DNA of 64,000 nt. It comes from Bog-375 sp049698695 (lineage in GTDB: Bacteria > Acidobacteriota > Terriglobia > Bryobacterales > Bryobacteraceae). Numbering within the stretch: the stretch's first letter is position 1; each line of letters begins with the position of its first letter. The position numbers and the translations under genes are program-made. Where the stretch lies: assembly GCA_049698695.1 (NCBI GenBank), contig JBAVYH010000024.1:1-64000 (forward strand). Direction: 5' to 3'. Below the pieces are notes generated by a model, which saw only the letters and a list, made by a program, of their open reading frames with translations, was not told the origin of the DNA and did no database searches. Positions 8,121 to 19,149 of the stretch are shown in pieces.

Positions 8121-10180
8121 TGCGACGCTCCTTCCTTGGGAGCGGCCTTCTGTTGCATGAGAAACGCCGTGATGGCGCGCGCGTCGTCGTCGTTCATGTT
8201 CCAGTTCAACTCCATAGTGCCCGGGCGGAGCGCCTGCGCGTCCTTCAGCCAATGGAAGATCCATGCCGCGTTCAGCCTCAATCCCACCTGCGTAAGCGTC
8301 GGACCGATGTAGCCCTTGTCCTTGTCCGGATCGAGAATATGACACGAGTTGCAGGCGTACTTGCCATAGTAGAGGTCCTTGCCGCGGGAGGCCTCGGCGG
8401 CGCCGAGTTTTGACGCGTCGATCTCGTCGCGATCGAACGCCGGCGTCTGATACACGGTCATGATGTAATCGGCCAAAACACCGGCCTCCTGGTCGGTGAC
8501 GTTGAACTTCGGCATGCGGCGGATCAGCGCCGGCCGGAGCGTGTTGGGACGCTTCAGAAAATTCACCAGCCAGCTTCGTTGCACCGAACTGCCTTCCCAC
8601 GTCAGGTCCGGCGCCATGTCGCCTCCCCGCCCGTCGATTCTATGGCAACTGAAGCAGCGCAGGTCGTTCATCAACTGGCCCGCCCGCCCGGCCGGCTGAT
8701 ACGTGGAAGGCGGCGGTGCCGGGATTCGCAACGCGGCCGGCAGCGTTTGCGCGCGGTTGGTCTGTGCCAGCAGGGCCGTGACCAGCGCGTCGACCTGCGA
8801 ATCCGAGAAGGTGAACTGCGGCATCTTCAGCGCGTTTCCGAAGGAGCGCGGCTTCCGGATCTTGGCCGCGATGTAGTCGGGCAGCGTGTGTGGCATCCCC
8901 GGCGCGAACACGATTCTGGCGAGTGGCAGACTTCCCACGGCGGTCAGTTCGGGAGCGAAATTATCCGGCCGCGCGACGCCGTTGATGCTGTGGCAGGCCG
9001 CGCAGCCGCGCTCGTTCACCAGCGCCTTGCCGTGCGCGATTTGTGCCGGCGTGGCCGGGTCCAGGTGAACGTTGGCGAGAAAATCGGAGTCGGTCTTGCT
9101 GCCGAGGAATCCCATCAGCAGGCCGATGTCCTTCGCCTCGAAACGATAGTGCGGCATGGCGGTATTGGGGTCGTAAACCTTCGGACTGCGCAGCCATTCC
9201 GCCAGCCACTCCGGCTTCACCTTCGAGCCGACTCTGGTCAGTTCCGGTCCGACATTGCCGCCCACCATCAGCCCGGCGGCATTCTGCATCGCGTGGCAGG
9301 AGGCGCAGAACGATTCCCCATATACGCTCGATCCTTGTTGCAACGCGGCCGCATCGTCCTTGGCCGGGACCGGCGGAGTCTCTCGATCCGTTTCCGCAGG
9401 ATAGGGCGTACTTTGGCCGAAGAGGAAGGCGGAAATATCGCGCGTGTCGTCGTCGCTCAACTGGAAGTTGGGCATGGTGGCCGTCGCGGCATAAGCCTGC
9501 GGATTCTTGATCCACGCGAAGATCCAGTCGCGCGTGGTCTTCGCGGCGATGTGCTCGAGCGGCGGCGGATCGTCGGTCGCGGCCATCGTGCGGCCTTCCG
9601 GCGAAGCAACCTTGTGGCAATGCACACAGCCGTAGCGTGCCAGCATGGATCTGCCGAGGTTGAGTTGCGGCGTTCCCTCGAGCGGCCGCTCGTGGCACTG
9701 GCCACAGCCCGATTCGACGTAGCGTGCCGGCAGAACCGGCTGCTCCCAGGATAGCGTGCTGCTGTGGGCCTCCTCGACCGTGGTTGCCGCTCCCTGTCCC
9801 CGATGGCACATCACGCATCCGAACTCGGTCAAAGAATGCGGAATCGGCGGATGCGGGAGGAACGGCTGCGTCCCGATGCCGGCGAGCGAGGCTTCCTTCA
9901 GGGCCACGTGACAAGTCTCGCAACGATCGACCACGCCCAACTCCGGCAGCCAGATCTGCTGCACGCCTCCCTGAAACCGCCGCGCCAGCGATACACCGTC
10001 GCTGCGATTGCGAATCAGGCTTTGGTATTCGTGCTGATAGCGCAGCCATTCGCGAAAGTGATCCTTCGCCGGCACGATCGCGAGCAGGAGCACCAGAGCA
10101 ACGCTCAGGGACCCGAATGCGCGCGCGATGTCCCCGAACAGGAAGCGACCGGCCGAATGGATTTTTTCCCGCAGACTCAT
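8117..10180 (-). CDS. Membrane-anchored octaheme cytochrome c of a bc-type complex
   Basis: 687 residues from ATG 10180, overlapping the cytochrome b subunit IV stop (ATGA) behind GGGGGATGG. One N-terminal membrane helix lies at about 23-40 ('SVALVLLLAIVPA'). Eight CxxCH sites follow: CETCH, CVMCH, CGQCH, CVHCH, CASCH, CAACH, CFSCH and CNSCH. The last five sit in repeated class-I-like cytochrome c domains, each ending with a 'MPxF' or 'MPHY' Met segment and a 'DIxAFL'-type helix. Position after Rieske and cytochrome b makes it the likely cytochrome-c1 substitute, taking electrons from the Rieske centre. Eight haems in one polypeptide are far more than in a normal bc1 or b6f complex. Confidence 0.9.
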   Translation of the reverse strand: MSLREKIHSAGRFLFGDIARAFGSLSVALVLLLAIVPAKDHFREWLRYQHEYQSLIRNRSDGVSLARRFQGGVQQIWLPELGVVDRCETCHVALKEASLAGIGTQPFLPHPPIPHSLTEFGCVMCHRGQGAATTVEEAHSSTLSWEQPVLPARYVESGCGQCHERPLEGTPQLNLGRSMLARYGCVHCHKVASPEGRTMAATDDPPPLEHIAAKTTRDWIFAWIKNPQAYAATATMPNFQLSDDDTRDISAFLFGQSTPYPAETDRETPPVPAKDDAAALQQGSSVYGESFCASCHAMQNAAGLMVGGNVGPELTRVGSKVKPEWLAEWLRSPKVYDPNTAMPHYRFEAKDIGLLMGFLGSKTDSDFLANVHLDPATPAQIAHGKALVNERGCAACHSINGVARPDNFAPELTAVGSLPLARIVFAPGMPHTLPDYIAAKIRKPRSFGNALKMPQFTFSDSQVDALVTALLAQTNRAQTLPAALRIPAPPPSTYQPAGRAGQLMNDLRCFSCHRIDGRGGDMAPDLTWEGSSVQRSWLVNFLKRPNTLRPALIRRMPKFNVTDQEAGVLADYIMTVYQTPAFDRDEIDASKLGAAEASRGKDLYYGKYACNSCHILDPDKDKGYIGPTLTQVGLRLNAAWIFHWLKDAQALRPGTMELNWNMNDDDARAITAFLMQQKAAPKEGASQ

Positions 10181-10881
10181 TCCATCCCCCAGGGCCAGAC
10201 CAACGCCCAACCCGCGCCCCGGAAGAACGTGCCGATTACCGTCAATATGACCGCCACGGCCAGGAACCAGGACATGATCCAGAATGGAAGCGGCTTCAAA
10301 TGCAGCCATCGCCGGAACGCGCCGGGTTGCGGGGATGGAAAAGCCCCCAGAAACATCAATCCGGCGATCAATAACGTTGGGATGAGCACCGCGTAAACCT
10401 CGAACCACGCAAGAAACACAGCCAGCGCGCCGACGACAATGGCCAACCCGCGCATCTTCTTTTCCCGGTTCCGGACCCAGAAACCCTCGGCCTCGATGTT
10501 GATGCCGAAATAAGGAATCACGATCAGCGCCAGCACCACCAGGGTCGGAATCAAGACGCCTCCGACGACCGGCGGAAAATAATGGAGAAGCTCCTGAAGT
10601 CCCAGGAAGTACCAGGGCGCCTTGGCCGGATTCGGCGTCTGTATCGGGTTAGCCAGCCCTTCAAGCGGCGCGTTCCAGAACAGCGACAGAAGCACCAGTA
10701 CGAGCAGCAGCGTCTCCACCGCGACGGCCACCCGCAGCAAGACCTCAGGGTAGGTCATGACGTGTCTGTCGTCGCGCGCCTGGACGTGCGGCGAAGTGCG
10801 CCGGGTGACGAACGCGACGCGGATCGGAGTGCGGCGGCTATCCGAGTCCATCGACGCCTTGAAGTCCTTTGGCTCACTCAT
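10177..10881 (-). CDS. Cytochrome b C-terminal half (subunit IV-like) of a bc/b6f-type complex
   Basis: 234 residues, overlapping the upstream cytochrome b gene by 8 bases. A soluble N-terminal extension of about 45 residues precedes membrane helices. The quinol-site segment is 'NPAKAPWYFLGLQELLHYF': the usual PEWY or PDWY tetrapeptide reads APWY. After the b-type helices, extra helices at about 145-225 are present. It forms the quinol-oxidising cytochrome b together with the b6-like protein encoded next door. Splitting into two genes is as in b6f and in some menaquinol-oxidising bc complexes. Confidence 0.88.
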   Translation of the reverse strand: MSEPKDFKASMDSDSRRTPIRVAFVTRRTSPHVQARDDRHVMTYPEVLLRVAVAVETLLLVLVLLSLFWNAPLEGLANPIQTPNPAKAPWYFLGLQELLHYFPPVVGGVLIPTLVVLALIVIPYFGINIEAEGFWVRNREKKMRGLAIVVGALAVFLAWFEVYAVLIPTLLIAGLMFLGAFPSPQPGAFRRWLHLKPLPFWIMSWFLAVAVILTVIGTFFRGAGWALVWPWGME

Positions 10882-11614
10882 CGGTCTTCTCCCCGGTGTA
10901 CAATCCTCCGTCCTTCCGAATCCGCCAGAGGTGAACGGCCAGGAACAGGACGGCGATCAGGGGCAGGATCACGCAATGCAATACGTAAAATCGCAGCAGG
11001 GCATTGGCGTTCACCGTGTGGCCCCCCAGAACGAGAAATCGAATCCGGGCGCCGACACCCGGAACCGCCGCAAGGATGTTTGAACCGACAGTGATGGCCC
11101 AGAACGCAAGCTGATCCCACGGCAGCAGGTAGCCCGTATAGCTGAGAAACAGCGTCAACATCAGCAGAACGACGCCAACGACCCAATTAAACTCACGCGG
11201 CGAACGATAGGCGCCGCGATAGAACACTTTGAACATGTGCGCAAATACAAGCAGCACCATCGTGTGCGCCGACCAGCGGTGCAGATTGCGCAAAAACACG
11301 CCCGCGGAAACGATGAACTGCAGATCCTTCATGTCCGAGTAGGCTTGTGGAACCGAAGGATGGTAATACAACATCAGCAGAATGCCGGTCACGACCAGAA
11401 CCAGAAAGCATGCCAGGCTTAGCGTCCCGAGATACCACGTGACGCCGAACTCCAGCGCCCGCCGCCGGACCTTGACGGACGCCAAGTGCAGAAAAACGTT
11501 CTGCTGAACCGCCAGCGACCGGCGCAGATTGCTTTCGCCGCTGCCGGCCCGGAACACCGATCGCCAAACCCGCGTATTGCGCAATCCGGCGAGTTCTTCA
11601 AGGAGATTGGCCAT
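10874..11614 (-). CDS. Cytochrome b N-terminal half (b6-like), di-haem
   Basis: 246 residues; AGGA stands about 8 bases before ATG 11614, one base after the Rieske stop. Four membrane helices are visible. The two b-haem ligand pairs are intact: H112 and H126 (14 apart, in 'NLHRWSAHTMVLLVFAHMF') and a second pair 15 apart in 'YVLHCVILPLIAVLFLAVH', followed by 'RIRKDGG' as in b6 proteins. A 45-residue cytosolic extension precedes helix A. It carries haems bL and bH and the quinone sites of the complex. Confidence 0.92.
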   Translation of the reverse strand: MANLLEELAGLRNTRVWRSVFRAGSGESNLRRSLAVQQNVFLHLASVKVRRRALEFGVTWYLGTLSLACFLVLVVTGILLMLYYHPSVPQAYSDMKDLQFIVSAGVFLRNLHRWSAHTMVLLVFAHMFKVFYRGAYRSPREFNWVVGVVLLMLTLFLSYTGYLLPWDQLAFWAITVGSNILAAVPGVGARIRFLVLGGHTVNANALLRFYVLHCVILPLIAVLFLAVHLWRIRKDGGLYTGEKTDE

Positions 11615-11615
11615 G

Positions 11616-12094
11616 TTAAATCCTGACGAATTGTTTTCGCGCGAGAGGCTCGGAGCGGTCGATCAGCAGGTTGCCATCGTCGTCCACCCACGTCCTGAGC
11701 CAGGGCAGAGGGCGCGGAGCCGGGCCTGCGATCTTGACTCCGTCCGTACGGAACTTACTGCCGTGGCACGGGCAAGCGATAATGCCAAGCTCCGGTTTCC
11801 ACGCCGTGAGGCACCCGAGGTGCGTACACACGGCCGAAAGCGTATAAATGCCTTGCGCTCCATGGACGATGTAAAGCTCGCTTTCCGGGTCCGGTGTTAG
11901 CGAATCCGGCGGATAGCGGTCCGGCTTGCCCGCATCCACGATCGGCGATGGCTCATAGAGCGCGTTCGGCGAAAGGAACTCGTAGCCGAATACCGCCGAT
12001 CCGGCACCGGCGATGGCGATCGCTCCCACGCCGATTTTCGTGAAGGTGCGGCGGCTACAATCCTCACACGGACCCTTGCCAACCTCTGGTTTCT

Positions 12095-12110
<16 letters not shown>
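11616..12110 (-). CDS. Rieske [2Fe-2S] protein with Tat signal
   Basis: 164 residues from ATG 12110, with AGGAG just upstream; it overlaps the end of the oxidoreductase gene by 16 bases. A twin-arginine signal-anchor is present at about 19-43 ('SRRTFTKIGVGAIAIAGAG'). Both Rieske boxes are complete: C95-T-H97-L-G-C100 and C113-P-C-H116-G-S, giving two Cys and two His ligands and the disulfide pair. It takes an electron from quinol bound at cytochrome b and passes it to the octaheme cytochrome. Two further Cys (15, 18) before the Tat motif are unusual. Confidence 0.93.
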
Positions 12111-14047
<1,937 letters not shown>

Positions 14048-14070
14048 GAGCGCTCCTTCCCCCACGAACG

Positions 14071-14661
14071 CTATTTCGCCAGACTGAACTCCACCGTCGC
14101 GTTGCCGGAAACGGTCACCGGTTTGGATTGGATCTTCATGCCTTCGTGCCATGCCGAGACCGTGTAGCTTCCATCCGGCACATCGGTGATCTTGAAATTT
14201 CCCGAAGCATCCGTCACGGCGTAATACGGAGTCGGCGACACGATGATGTATCCCGACATCTCCGGATGCACGTTGCACAGCAGTGGAACAACGCCCGGCG
14301 TATCGAATTTGAACGAGCGATTCTGTCCGGTCGGCCACGTCCCCATGTTGTGGCTCATCTTTTTATTTCCGCTAATTGACGGCCAGAAAATGTTGTGCTG
14401 CACTTTGTCGCTGTTTAGAAATTCCACTGTCGAACCCAACGGCACCGCCATCACGTGCGGCTGAAACAGCAGCGACTTCTGATCCATGACGAATGGCTTG
14501 GCCGGGGCCGGGAACGTCTTCCCGGGGATCGCACCTATGTAAACGACCGAATCCGGTTTGGCTGGATTAACGGTGCCGGAGATGACGCCGGCTTGAAGCC
14601 CGTCCGCACTAACCAGGATGGCGGCCAATGTAAAGAGCAAGAACTGAGCGTTTTGCTTCAT
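14071..14661 (-). CDS. Secreted blue-copper (cupredoxin) protein with C-terminal carboxypeptidase-regulatory-like module
   Basis: 196 residues with a signal peptide at about 1-24. The cupredoxin core has the four type-1 copper ligands in order: H89 ('VQHNIFWP'), C129, H132 and M135 ('LLCNVHPEM'). After residue 140 a short beta module with 'TDASGNFKITDVPDGSYTV' matches the carboxypeptidase-regulatory type. It lies 24 bases upstream of the oxidoreductase gene and 28 downstream of the barrel gene. A soluble periplasmic electron carrier to or from the cytochromes is the simplest role. Confidence 0.85.
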   Translation of the reverse strand: MKQNAQFLLFTLAAILVSADGLQAGVISGTVNPAKPDSVVYIGAIPGKTFPAPAKPFVMDQKSLLFQPHVMAVPLGSTVEFLNSDKVQHNIFWPSISGNKKMSHNMGTWPTGQNRSFKFDTPGVVPLLCNVHPEMSGYIIVSPTPYYAVTDASGNFKITDVPDGSYTVSAWHEGMKIQSKPVTVSGNATVEFSLAK

Positions 14662-14688
14662 TTTCTGTTGAATTCCTCTCGTAAAGAG

Positions 14689-16329
14689 TCAGTACACAAA
14701 TTCGAGCGCGACGAGTGCTGTATTCACCCGGAACGGGCTCGCCGCGGTCGGATTACCGTTCGGAAGGCTCCCGAGCGTCACAAACTGCCGAGGCCGGATC
14801 TGGTATTCGAAGGATGCCTTGATGTTGGCGCGGATCAAGAACTGCACGCCTGGGGTAAAACGATCCCGGCTCGTGTTATAAGGCGCGAAATACGATGTGT
14901 TCGTCGCGAACGCCAAGCCATTGATTCGATCCGCTGAGGAGTTCACCTGATCCCAGCGCATGATCGCCATGAGCCACGGGGACACCAGATAATCGGCTTG
15001 TGCAAAGCCCCCGCTGAAGGTGGCGGGAATGCCCCTCACGAATCCGGCGGCTGTGGGGCTGTTCGGACTCAGCGGCAGCGGGATCAGCGCGCCCGTCGCA
15101 TCCACCGGCAGGTTATTCGAGTCGTGGGCGAACATGTACAGACCGTACACATTGAACGTCCGGTAGTTGAAGCTGAAGTCGCCGCCAACCCGGTAATACG
15201 GCTCCCGGTTGTCGAGGATTACACTCGAATTCCCGGTCGTTGCCCCGGGAAGCTGCTGGAGCGAGTCCCCATACATGTAGAACGTTCCGAGGTTCAAGTA
15301 CGTGTGATCGTGAGGGCCGGTCTTGCCGGCGGCCCGCACGTCGCGCCGGCTTGCGGGATCCCGTTCGAGATTAAAGCGGTAGGACGCGCGGGCATAGATG
15401 TTCTTGAAGCTTGAATCGGAGCTGAAACCGACTCCCCCATTCGCGCTGGTGGTGGCGGAAGGAACATACGGAAACAGATTCGCCGCCTGATCGACCCCGG
15501 TCGTGTTCTGATCGAAAATCGCGATTGAGTAGTGATACCCGCCGTAAAGATGGCCCCCGCTGAGCTCGATGCCACGCGCCACGTCGCCGAAGCTAAACTG
15601 ATTTCCAACGTTCTGTTGCTGCGCTCCCGGAATCGCCGCGCCGATATTGGCTTGCTCATAAATGTCGTAAGGGCTCAAATTCATCGTCCGTGCTTGCGTG
15701 AAGGGCAGGTCTAGCTCGAACTGTCCTGCACGGAGGGACAGCGAATCTTTCGGCAGTTTCATCAGCCTTCCGATGTTGACAAACTTCAGATAGGCGTCTC
15801 CCAATCCACCAGCGCTGTTGTCGCCGGAGACGCTGAGGTCGTCATCCACCCAGAATGCGATGTCGCTTCCGAAGTTTCCTGCAGTAAACATGCTAAAGAA
15901 CCCGGCTTGAAAATCCGTCGCTGGAATCACCCCAGGAACGCTGCCCGGAGCGGCCAGCGAATTGAACTGGTTGCGGTTCGATCCTGTAACTTGAAAGAAC
16001 TGGTTGTACCGAAGTCCTACCGGGGGCATGCCTGGCATCGTCCCCGGCCAGATCGAATTGGGAAACGATTCTTTGTACGCGGGAGCGCCGAGCATCACGG
16101 GCGGCTCCTTGATGTAGCTCTCGTCGTCGGCGGGAAACTTGAACCCCGCGTCCTTAAACGCCTTGCCGAAATCGTTCAGCTTCGGAAAATCGAGGTGGCA
16201 CGTCTGGCAGGAAGTCTGATACTTTCGCGCGAACGGTGGAATCGCGTAACTCTTGGATGCAAAGAACAACACAATCGTGGCCCCCAGAATGACACTGGGT
16301 AGTAAAGTTCTAGAGAGTTTGAGCAGCAT
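14689..16329 (-). CDS. Outer-membrane beta-barrel with one N-terminal c-haem site
   Basis: 546 residues from ATG 16329, which follows a G-rich ribosome site and directly precedes a signal peptide (about 1-29, cleavage near 'SYA'). The frame also opens at ATG 16497, next to the NrfD stop, but that start would put 56 soluble residues before the signal. Mature residues begin 'IPPFARKYQTSCQTCH', placing a CxxCH at 41-45, followed by 'FPKLNDFGKAFKDAGFKFP'. The rest alternates polar/aromatic strands and ends 'VALEFVY', typical of an outer-membrane barrel. It could conduct electrons across the outer membrane with the multihaem proteins of the operon, or be a porin. Confidence 0.8.
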   Translation of the reverse strand: MLLKLSRTLLPSVILGATIVLFFASKSYAIPPFARKYQTSCQTCHLDFPKLNDFGKAFKDAGFKFPADDESYIKEPPVMLGAPAYKESFPNSIWPGTMPGMPPVGLRYNQFFQVTGSNRNQFNSLAAPGSVPGVIPATDFQAGFFSMFTAGNFGSDIAFWVDDDLSVSGDNSAGGLGDAYLKFVNIGRLMKLPKDSLSLRAGQFELDLPFTQARTMNLSPYDIYEQANIGAAIPGAQQQNVGNQFSFGDVARGIELSGGHLYGGYHYSIAIFDQNTTGVDQAANLFPYVPSATTSANGGVGFSSDSSFKNIYARASYRFNLERDPASRRDVRAAGKTGPHDHTYLNLGTFYMYGDSLQQLPGATTGNSSVILDNREPYYRVGGDFSFNYRTFNVYGLYMFAHDSNNLPVDATGALIPLPLSPNSPTAAGFVRGIPATFSGGFAQADYLVSPWLMAIMRWDQVNSSADRINGLAFATNTSYFAPYNTSRDRFTPGVQFLIRANIKASFEYQIRPRQFVTLGSLPNGNPTAASPFRVNTALVALEFVY

Positions 16330-16500
16330 TTCCCCCCCGGGTTTGGAGTCACCGTAAACGTCGCATCCCAACTGCTGTAAGTATACTCCCGGCCACCGTT
16401 CCTTCAACGCGGCTTGGACCGCGGCGGTTGGTTGCACGTCGCCGGGGATGTCTTGTGGCGCCAGAACACAGCTGACGCGAACGATGAGCCTCTTCATCTC

Positions 16501-17781
16501 TCAAGCGGGGCACGAGAAGTCCACCTCCGGTGCGCGCGCCGTCGCTTCTTTTTTGTCCAGAAACTCGCCCAGCGAGATCGGTACCGCCACTTTGAGCATC
16601 AGGGTGAAGAGCAGGAATCCTACCGCGAAAATGCCGGCGGCGACACGCAATTCGGTGACGGTCGGGTAGTATTCGTAGATTTCGCCGAGCGTGTCCGGGG
16701 TCAGGCCGGGGATGATCAGTCCCATACCCTTCTCGATGTACACGCCGGCATAGGTGGCCAGGCAGCCGATATTCAGAGTCCAGAAATTGCGGCGCGCAGC
16801 CGGCGAGATGAACAATCCGAACGCAAGCAGGTTCAGCGCCACCGCGCTCCACGCGTAGGGCACCAGAGTATGGTGCGTGCCCACGCCGAAATACCAGTAG
16901 CGGGTGAACAGCAGGGTCTGGGTGTTGGAGTAGAATTCCTTGAACGCCTCGGCGCCGTGCAAGAAGAGGTTCAAGAACATGGCGTAAGCCATCAGCTCGG
17001 CGATCTTCCAGATGGCGGCGTCACGGATCTCGAAGCGCGTGAAGCGCCGCAACACCTGGAGCACGATCAGCAGAATCGCCGGGCCGGAGCAGAAAGCCGA
17101 GGCCAGAAACTGAGGCGCCAGGATCGAGCTGTTCCAGTAAGGGCGCGCGGCCAAGCCGTTGTAGAGGAACGCAGTCACGGTGTGAATGCCGATCGCCATG
17201 GGGATGGAGAGCAGCACCAGCGGGACCACCAGCTTCTTGATGTAGGGCTTGCCGTGGAAAGCGCGGTACAGGATGTGGGTGGCCACTGAAAAATTCAAGA
17301 GGAAGTACAGGTTCAGCACGAGCACATCCCAGGCCAGGATGCTACTCGGGAAGTTCAGAAATCCGAAGGGCGGAATCAGGTGCCAGAAGCGGTCGGGGCG
17401 GCCGATATCCACCACCACGAAGAGCAGGCACATGGTGATAGCGCTGATGGCGAGCAACTCGCCGTAGATGACGATTTCGCGGATGGGCTTCCAATCGTAG
17501 ACGTACGCCGGAATCACAAGGACCACTGCTGCCGCCGCCACGCCCACCAGGAACGTAAAATTGCCGATGTAAAAGCCCCAACTCACCTGGTCGCGCATGG
17601 CGGTTAGCCCTAGGCCTATTTGCACCTGTCGGGAATAGGCCAGCGCGCCGGAGACGATGAGCGCACCCAGAAACGCGAGCCACGTCCAATACATCCGGTT
17701 ACCGCGGAGTATCAGTTTCAGGCTGCCGCGCGCGAACCCGCTGAACAAGCGGATGCTGTTGACTGCACTCTCAGGTTGCAT
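16501..17781 (-). CDS. NrfD/DsrP-type quinone-interacting membrane subunit
   Basis: 426 residues; its ATG overlaps the end of the Fe-S gene by 11 bases. About ten hydrophobic helices are visible. Family-typical segments include 'VDIGRPDRFWHLI', 'LNFPSSILAWDVLVLNLYFLL' and 'IGIHTVTAFLYNGLAARPYW'. NrfD-like proteins form the quinone-reacting part of membrane complexes such as Nrf, Dsr, Hme and the alternative complex III, passing electrons between the quinone pool and a four-cluster Fe-S partner. Here the Fe-S partner and a tetraheme cytochrome are encoded directly upstream, giving a complete cytochrome / Fe-S / NrfD unit. Confidence 0.88.
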   Translation of the reverse strand: MQPESAVNSIRLFSGFARGSLKLILRGNRMYWTWLAFLGALIVSGALAYSRQVQIGLGLTAMRDQVSWGFYIGNFTFLVGVAAAAVVLVIPAYVYDWKPIREIVIYGELLAISAITMCLLFVVVDIGRPDRFWHLIPPFGFLNFPSSILAWDVLVLNLYFLLNFSVATHILYRAFHGKPYIKKLVVPLVLLSIPMAIGIHTVTAFLYNGLAARPYWNSSILAPQFLASAFCSGPAILLIVLQVLRRFTRFEIRDAAIWKIAELMAYAMFLNLFLHGAEAFKEFYSNTQTLLFTRYWYFGVGTHHTLVPYAWSAVALNLLAFGLFISPAARRNFWTLNIGCLATYAGVYIEKGMGLIIPGLTPDTLGEIYEYYPTVTELRVAAGIFAVGFLLFTLMLKVAVPISLGEFLDKKEATARAPEVDFSCPA

Positions 17782-18640
17782 AAAAGTAAAAGAACCGCGG
17801 GACGGTGTTCAACTCCTCTTTCAGAACGAGCACGCGTTTGTGCTCGATAATGTAACGGATCTCGCTATTGGGATCGAGGATGTTACCGAACTTGCGCGCG
17901 CCCACCGGGCATACCTCGACGCAAGCGGGGTAGCGGCCCTCGCGCGTGCGCTGAATGCAGAAGGTGCATTTCTCGACCACGCCTTTTGGCCGCGGGCGGT
18001 TGCCGAGGTAATGGGTGTGGGGATTGATTTCGTTTTCGGGAATGGTGGGGGTTTTCCAGTTGAAGTGGCGCGCGCCGTAGGGGCAGGCCGCCATGCAGTA
18101 TCGGCAGCCGATGCACCAGTCGTAATCGATGACCACGATGCCGTCCTTCTCGGCCCAGGTGGCGCCCGTGGGGCAAACCTTGGTGCAGGGGGGATTCTCG
18201 CACTGCTGGCAACTAACTGGGACGTAGAAGTGGCCTTCTTCGGGAACTTCGGGCGGATTGTAGTAGGGGTCGGCGTGGGTGAAGTCGATGCCCTTTTCCT
18301 TCTCCATGGAGAAGACGCGGATCCAATGGATCTGCGGGTCGCGCGACTGGTTGTTTTCGTCGACGCAACGATAGACGCAGCGTCGGCAGCCGATGCAGCG
18401 GGAGATATCGAGCGCGTAGGCAAAGTGAACGCCGGGCAGGGGGCCCTCATTGGAGACTTTGATGTCTCTGCCGAACTGCTCCTTGTAGCGGCGCTCCATT
18501 TCCCCGATGGAAGTTTTCAATGTTTGGGTGGGGACTTCGTAAAGCCGCTTGGGGCCGCAGGCGGTGAGGACCATGCCCGCGAAAGCGGCCCCGACGCTAG
18601 CGGTGAACATGCGCCGCGTGGGATTTTCGGAGTCGGTCAT
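17771..18640 (-). CDS. Tat-exported four-cluster ferredoxin subunit (NrfC/DsrO-like)
   Basis: 289 residues from ATG 18640, overlapping the tetraheme stop (ATGA). The N-terminus has a twin-arginine signal 'TRRMFTASVGAAFAG' ending at 'LTACG', so the clusters sit in the periplasm. Four 4Fe-4S motifs are present: 'CIGCRRCVYRC', 'CQQCENPPCTKVCP', 'CIGCRYCMAACP' and 'CTFCIQRTREGRYPACVEVCP'. This is the subunit that links NrfD-type quinone proteins to a cytochrome or catalytic partner. No molybdopterin enzyme is in the operon, so the tetraheme cytochrome is the likely partner, as DsrJ is for DsrO. Confidence 0.9.
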   Translation of the reverse strand: MTDSENPTRRMFTASVGAAFAGMVLTACGPKRLYEVPTQTLKTSIGEMERRYKEQFGRDIKVSNEGPLPGVHFAYALDISRCIGCRRCVYRCVDENNQSRDPQIHWIRVFSMEKEKGIDFTHADPYYNPPEVPEEGHFYVPVSCQQCENPPCTKVCPTGATWAEKDGIVVIDYDWCIGCRYCMAACPYGARHFNWKTPTIPENEINPHTHYLGNRPRPKGVVEKCTFCIQRTREGRYPACVEVCPVGARKFGNILDPNSEIRYIIEHKRVLVLKEELNTVPRFFYFYAT

Positions 18641-19149
18641 TGCATGCTCCGATTGGGAGGCTGCGGCGCAGGCTTCGGGGCCAGCGCTTTGAAGCGCGGT
18701 TGGTGGGGGTTGTGGCAGTGCGCGCACAACAGGTACCCTTTCTCGCCGTTCCAGTTGCCGGTGCGGCGGCCGTGGACGCCGGCGCGCCAGTCGCGGTATT
18801 TTTCGCCATGGCACTGGCCGCACAGGCGGTAAGATTCGTCGAACGGGACGCGCTCGCCGCTGGCCAGGTGAAGGAAGTCGCGATTGGTGGGGTCGTGGCA
18901 ATCCAGGCACCAGCGGTGGGCTTCGTCGTGTTTGAGATCGATGTCGGTGTGCATCGCGGTGAGCTCGCGGCGGGTGCGGTTCACAGGCATTCCAGCATGG
19001 CAGTTGGTGCAGGGGAAGATGCCGTCGGAGAAAGGCGGGGGCGGAACTTCGATACGTTCCGGCCCGACGGGGGCGGGCGGAGTCTTCGGTCCGTCCGCCG
19101 CCGGCAGGATCACCCCAGACAGCAGCATAAGCAGGAGGCCGCTACGCAC
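18637..19149 (-). CDS. Secreted tetraheme cytochrome c
   Basis: 170 residues from GTG 19149, which overlaps the upstream gene by 8 bases with GGTGGA before it. A signal peptide ends near 'LPAADG'. Four CxxCH sites are present: CTNCH, CLDCH, CGQCH and CAHCH, with several free His residues ('AMHTDIDLKHDEAH', 'AGVHG') available as sixth ligands. Size and context match the NrfB/DsrJ type of cytochrome in Fe-S/NrfD complexes, although DsrJ has three haems. It probably exchanges electrons with the four-cluster ferredoxin encoded next. Confidence 0.88.
   Translation of the reverse strand: MRSGLLLMLLSGVILPAADGPKTPPAPVGPERIEVPPPPFSDGIFPCTNCHAGMPVNRTRRELTAMHTDIDLKHDEAHRWCLDCHDPTNRDFLHLASGERVPFDESYRLCGQCHGEKYRDWRAGVHGRRTGNWNGEKGYLLCAHCHNPHQPRFKALAPKPAPQPPNRSMQ

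Noticed and set aside
16330..16497. 56-codon N-terminal extension of the outer-membrane haem barrel
   Set aside because: It would place soluble residues before a normal signal peptide; ATG 16329 is the more sensible start, although the extension is open.
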